This document shows, in pieces, positions 59,990 to 64,000 of a stretch of DNA of 64,000 nt. The notes beneath the pieces were generated by a model that saw only the letters and a list, made by a program, of their open reading frames with translations, was not told the origin of the DNA and searched no databases. The position numbers and the translations under genes are program-made. Source of the DNA: Eulemur rufifrons (lineage: Eukaryota; Chordata; Mammalia; Primates; Lemuridae); NCBI RefSeq assembly GCF_041146395.1, contig NC_090990.1, forward strand, positions 50,575,501-50,639,500. The letters are read 5' to 3'. Numbering within the stretch: position 1 is the stretch's first letter; each line of letters begins with the position of its first letter.

Positions 59990-60800
59990 GATTTTATTCA
60001 ATAAAATATAGTTCACAACTAAAAAATAAAAACCCCAAAACACAGAGTATGTAAGAGAAAGCAGAAATAATAAATGAAAGATTTAGATTCTCAAAGACTT
60101 CAGATATGATAGTGATCTGATAAAGAATGTGAAACAACCATGCATGCATGAAAAGCTAAAAGAGATAAAAGAGGAAATAAAAAATAAGCAAGAAGAATAG
60201 AATAGATAAGGCAGATTTTAGAAAGAACTAACTTGTAGATTTCAAATACATACACAGATCTTAATGGCTGAGTGAAACAGCAAATTAAACAGAACTGAAG
60301 AGACAATGAGAGAGTTGGAAACATTACTTGGAGGAATTATTACCTTTAACACAGCCCAGAGATACAGAGCGATGCTACATATGAATAGATTATCCTGAGA
60401 CATAGATGATGGAAGCAAATGCTAACACGACTAATTAGAGTCACAGAAGTAAAAGTTAGCATACAAGTGGGGAGAAGGCCTTGCAAAATAGTGATTGAGA
60501 AGGCAGGTGCTGGACAGTGAGCTGAAAGGATGATGATAGTGATGAAGATAAAAAAAAAAGAGGATTCTGAGGTTTACAGCCATTCTATTTTTAAAGCACA
60601 TCCCACAAGGAGTAGAGATGATCAAATGGCAAAAGGAAAGAAAATACACGAGAGGCCTGCTACTATTTTTGAATGGTGGGAGTGGAATGGCAAAAATAAC
60701 TTAAAAATATACCATCCATAATGATGGGCTCTAGCACATGGGATATGAGTGCTTTGTACATTTTCTTCTGTTTTCCAAAATTCCTACAATAAATAGGTGC
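59990..60800 (+). repeat. Probable old L1/HAL1 relic
   Basis: A-rich, ORF1-like blocks at 60000-60400 and an L1M-like 3' end at 60680-60800 ('attcctacaataaatag'). No frame survives. Confidence 0.4.
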
Positions 60801-61350
60801 TAGAGTACATTGCTTAGGATTGTGAGCTGCATTCATTTTGAAGGGGAAGGAAAAATGGCTTCCCACCCCCACCCTTTTAGTTTCTTTGGCTGAGCTATGA
60901 ATTTAATTTGCCTAAGGCAGATTAACAGGAGAAAAACAATTTAGTTATGTGCATATGCACAAGAGTCCCACAAAAATATGAGACTCAAGAAGAGCCAGAT
61001 ATTAGAAGCTTATACAGAATCCCAAGCTATGGAAAGGAACAGGGACTTGCCACTTCTGAGGGGAGGGGGGGCAAGTTCTGGGAGAGTGAGGGGAAGAAAC
61101 GTGTGGTGAGTAAAGGTTGCCTTCTTATGCAGATGAGGGTCTCTCCGGTGATAACAGCTGTCTCAGGAGCAGCTCTCTTCCTGATACAGATATCTTTACT
61201 TATAAAAATTTCCTTTATAGATATAAATTTCTTTTACAAAAGGGCAGCTTTTCAGAGCTACTCTTGTGTTTGCAGTTTCTCAAAATAACCAGCTCATGAT
61301 CAACATGCCTAAGAGGGATATTTAGAAGTATTGTGTCTTGAGCCTCAGCA
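60801..61350. other. Intergenic; possible unnamed element at 60890-61080
   Basis: 'aggcagattaacaggagaaa' to 'ggaacagggacttgcc' looks repeat-derived but is not assigned. Confidence 0.35.
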
Positions 61351-61351
61351 A

Positions 61352-61770
61352 TTGTTTAGGGACACTGTAACAAAGTGCCACAAACCAAGTGGCTTAAAAC
61401 AACGGAAATTTATTGTCTCAGAGTCCAAAATCAAGTTCTTGGCAGGGCCACACCCTCTCTGAGGGCTCTAGAGGAAAATCTGTTTGTGTCTTTCTCTTGG
61501 CTTCTGGTGTTCCAGGTGACCCCCATCACTCTCATCTCTGCCTCCTCCGTCATCACGTGGCATTCTTCCCATGTGTCTGTGTCTCTGTGTGTCTGTGTCT
61601 CTTCTCCTCCAATAAGGACATCAGCCTCATTGGATTAGGGGCCCACTCTACTCCATTACGACCTCATCTTAACTAATTACATTTGCAATAACCTTATGTC
61701 CAAATACAGTCACATGCTGACGTTCTGGGAAGTACAGGAACTTTGGGGAGCAATCTCCAATGCAGCCCAT
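61352..61770 (-). mobile_element. MLT1-like (ERVL-MaLR) solitary LTR
   Basis: 'cactgtaacaaagtgccaca', 'ggcttaaaacaacggaaatt', 'gtctctgtgtgtctgtgtct' and 'cagcccat' follow the same reverse order as the LTR at 13939-14370. No internal viral sequence. Confidence 0.75.
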
Positions 61771-61784
61771 GGGTTTTGGGTTTG

Positions 61785-61945
61785 GGTCTCGACTCAGCTA
61801 TTAATTAGATTTGTAACCTGGAGCAAACTATTGCATCCTTTATCTCATCTGTAAAGTGAGAACAAGAATACTAACCCCACAGTCCTTTTGTAAGGATTAA
61901 TGCAAAGGGCTTGGCATGTGCCAAGTGCAGAGTAAATACTCAGCA
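61785..61945 (+). repeat. MIR SINE
   Basis: 'tttatctcatctgtaaagtg', 'gtaaggattaatgcaaaggg' and 'gcagagtaaatactcagcag' are in MIR order. Confidence 0.75.
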
Positions 61946-62929
61946 GCAGACAGCTACTTTTTTTTTTTTTTTTGCCTTCACTGTCAGAAAAAAGAAAATA
62001 TTTAACAAATTTAAAAAGAGGGGGAAAACAGGATCACTTAGTCCCTGGACCGAAACATGCTCTCTAAACAAAGCAAGCTGTGGGGAGCAGAATATCTACC
62101 TAACATTCTTTTCTCTCACACACTGTATTTTTAGTACCTACTAAAAAATCTAATTTAGCTCAGGAGATGCTGGGTTGTAGTTAAATGTAGTTTCTGATGC
62201 AAGAGATATCACTTGCATCTATTTCAGTCTCATCCTGGAGGCCCAGGAGAGATATACAATTTTATCTGACTACCTGTCTAATCTAGGAGGAGTACCTGTT
62301 GCTACCTTTTTCATTTTATTCCCTGCTCTGTGCAAGCTTTACTGTCCAGACTCATTTTAACTTGACCTATGGTGTTAACAGAAGGGAGCAGTAAGCTCTA
62401 CTTGGTAGAGAGTAACTACCTCATCAACCTAATTAAACTGCTCTTCATTAAGGTCAGGTATTATGGATTTAAATGTATGTTATCAGAGAAGGCTATGATA
62501 TTAACTTAGAAGAAACCATTAACATTTTGGGATGTATCATTTTTCCGATAAATTAGAGCCTCAAGAGGGCAGGACATTCTGAGGAGAGGAAGGAGGATAA
62601 GGAAAACCCTGGTTCCCTCAGTGTACAAATTTATGGGGGGAAAAGGAGTAAAGGGTCAACTGAGAGCCTCAGGCAAACAACAGATTTGCCACCTGAGGAA
62701 AAAAGCCCCCTAAGGCAGCAGTTCCCTGCACTCCTCTAAAAAATCCCGCTCCTGTGACTTTGTATATACACGTGTTTAGAGAATGGGTAAACAAATATAA
62801 ATAGAATATGAAACACACCCCCCCCAAAGAGAAGGTGGGTACCAGAGCCAACTGCCAGAGCCCAGCTCTAGCTCTCCCATTTCCCAGCTTGTGATCCGGG
62901 CAGGTAGCAACAGCCCATCGTGACTGCTA
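61946..62929. other. Intergenic, nothing assigned
   Basis: A T-run at 61958-61973. No gene or named repeat. Confidence 0.45.
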
Positions 62930-63025
62930 AATGATAGCCTCTATGGTTGTGGAAAAGATTAAATTAGCTACTACATGTAAAACACTTGGGATATTGCGTT
63001 ACACAATAGACGTTTAAAAAAAAAA
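62930..63025 (+). repeat. MIR SINE 3' fragment
   Basis: 'ggaaaagattaaattagcta' and 'tgtaaaacacttgggatatt', followed by an A-run. Confidence 0.55.
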
Positions 63026-64000
63026 AGAGTCCTGCTCAGTAATTCACAATTTTTCAGCCAAAGACATGAAGACGTTGTAGCTGTATTTGTTCTTCAGAAT
63101 CTCCTTATGAGTTTTGCTTAGGTGAGGGCTCCCTTTTGAACTGATGAACAGGATCAAGCTAATTCATTTTCAGCTGAATCTATATCAAATAAAAGAATGT
63201 GAAACCTTTTTAAAAGAACAGAATGATGTTTAGTAATGGAAGCTATAGCATGTCAGCAGTGCCGAAAAATAAAATGGCAGTGTCTGCTACAAAATCTGAC
63301 AGTGGGTGAGGGGCTGACACAGATTTTGCTATAGCAAAGGAAAAAAATAATTTTTTAAGGCATATGCTGGTCTTCTTGTTGTTTTTAATCAGGAAAGCAA
63401 ACTATTCAGATAGGAGTAAGTTTAACTTTGGGGGTAAGTGTTTTGTCAAATGCCACATTTTTTAATCCAAGAAGTTCTTTTCTTTCAATATGTTAGCATA
63501 TGGAGACTTCCTTATAAAAAAAGGTTGCACATCTAAATTAAATAATTTGACTGGGTAAGAGAGCTGTAAGATCTACCGGTTGGGTCTGACCACGAAAGGA
63601 AGCATATTTGGACATTTGCCTTAATCTCATCAACAGGCTAAACACAATGAGTCATTGAAAAAAGGGTGACGGTCCTCAGATTTGAAGAGCTGATGGGCTC
63701 ATAGAAAGAACCAGATGGAATGCATTCTGAATGGCCTGATTCCTCAGAATATTTTTGGTCAAACTGTGCTGTTACCGCAATGATCACAATAACTAACAGT
63801 AAGTCCCTGTGTGTTTTCATCCAAGTCTACAGGTGCCCTTGCCCCTAGTATCAGCCCCTTCCTTCCTCCAGGACATGAAAAAACATAAAATAGAGCACTC
63901 TGGCTCTTAGCTGGCAAGGTACTCACACAACACATATATTAGTAAGTAATTATGAATTCACATTATAAAATTTAAAAGAACTTTAAAAATCTAATGAAAT
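63026..64000. other. Intergenic, nothing assigned
   Basis: No gene, exon-like block or named repeat recognised. Confidence 0.45.

Overview
This is a stretch of primate nuclear DNA. The last coding exon of PDE4B (cAMP-specific phosphodiesterase 4B) lies on the + strand at the left edge and is followed by its 3' UTR. In human the next gene downstream is SGIP1, roughly 160 kb away. The remaining 60 kb fits that intergenic interval, and I recognise no further gene exon in it. The interspersed repeats suggest a strepsirrhine primate (lemur or loris group). Dimeric, AluJ-like Alus are present, one with a right arm reading 'CACTCTATCCAGGGCAACA' and a left arm reading 'AATCCTAGCACACTGGGA'. There are also several young L1 copies with a 3' UTR unlike the human L1PA type. 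Species is inference.

Layout. 1-930: final PDE4B intron with a MIR. 931-1296: terminal exon, 121 codons plus stop. 1297 to about 3235: AU-rich 3' UTR with two groups of poly(A) signals. 3.2-43.8 kb: intergenic DNA with old repeats (many MIRs, L2, an L3/CR1-like fragment, two MLT1-like LTRs, MER20, a small hAT element with visible target duplication, old L1s, and a recurrent ancient repeat I could not assign) plus younger L1 and Alu insertions. 43.8-47.7 kb: an old minus-strand L1 broken up by a Tigger-like DNA transposon, an Alu and a twin-primed young L1. 47.96-56.69 kb: a large, young L1 insertion. 56.7-64 kb: sparse intergenic DNA with one Alu, one MLT1-like LTR and old fragments.

The most striking object is the 8.7-kb L1 block, bounded by a single 16-bp target-site duplication (47962-47977 and 56676-56691). 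It holds a full-length L1 with a 2.6-kb 5' UTR, an ORF1 broken by one extra A, and an intact 1,292-residue ORF2. After its poly(A) comes a second, 5'-truncated L1 3' end, then about 145 bp of non-L1 DNA, then a second poly(A). One duplication around two L1 tails suggests one retrotransposition event that copied two RNA segments (template switching) or a read-through transcript of a tandem source. The 5' UTR carries three tandem units of about 192 bp, each with a reverse-oriented YY1-like motif, and a 448-codon antisense open frame.

Repeat boundaries were judged by eye from remembered family consensus features and are approximate (often plus or minus 20-50 bp). No database search was possible.
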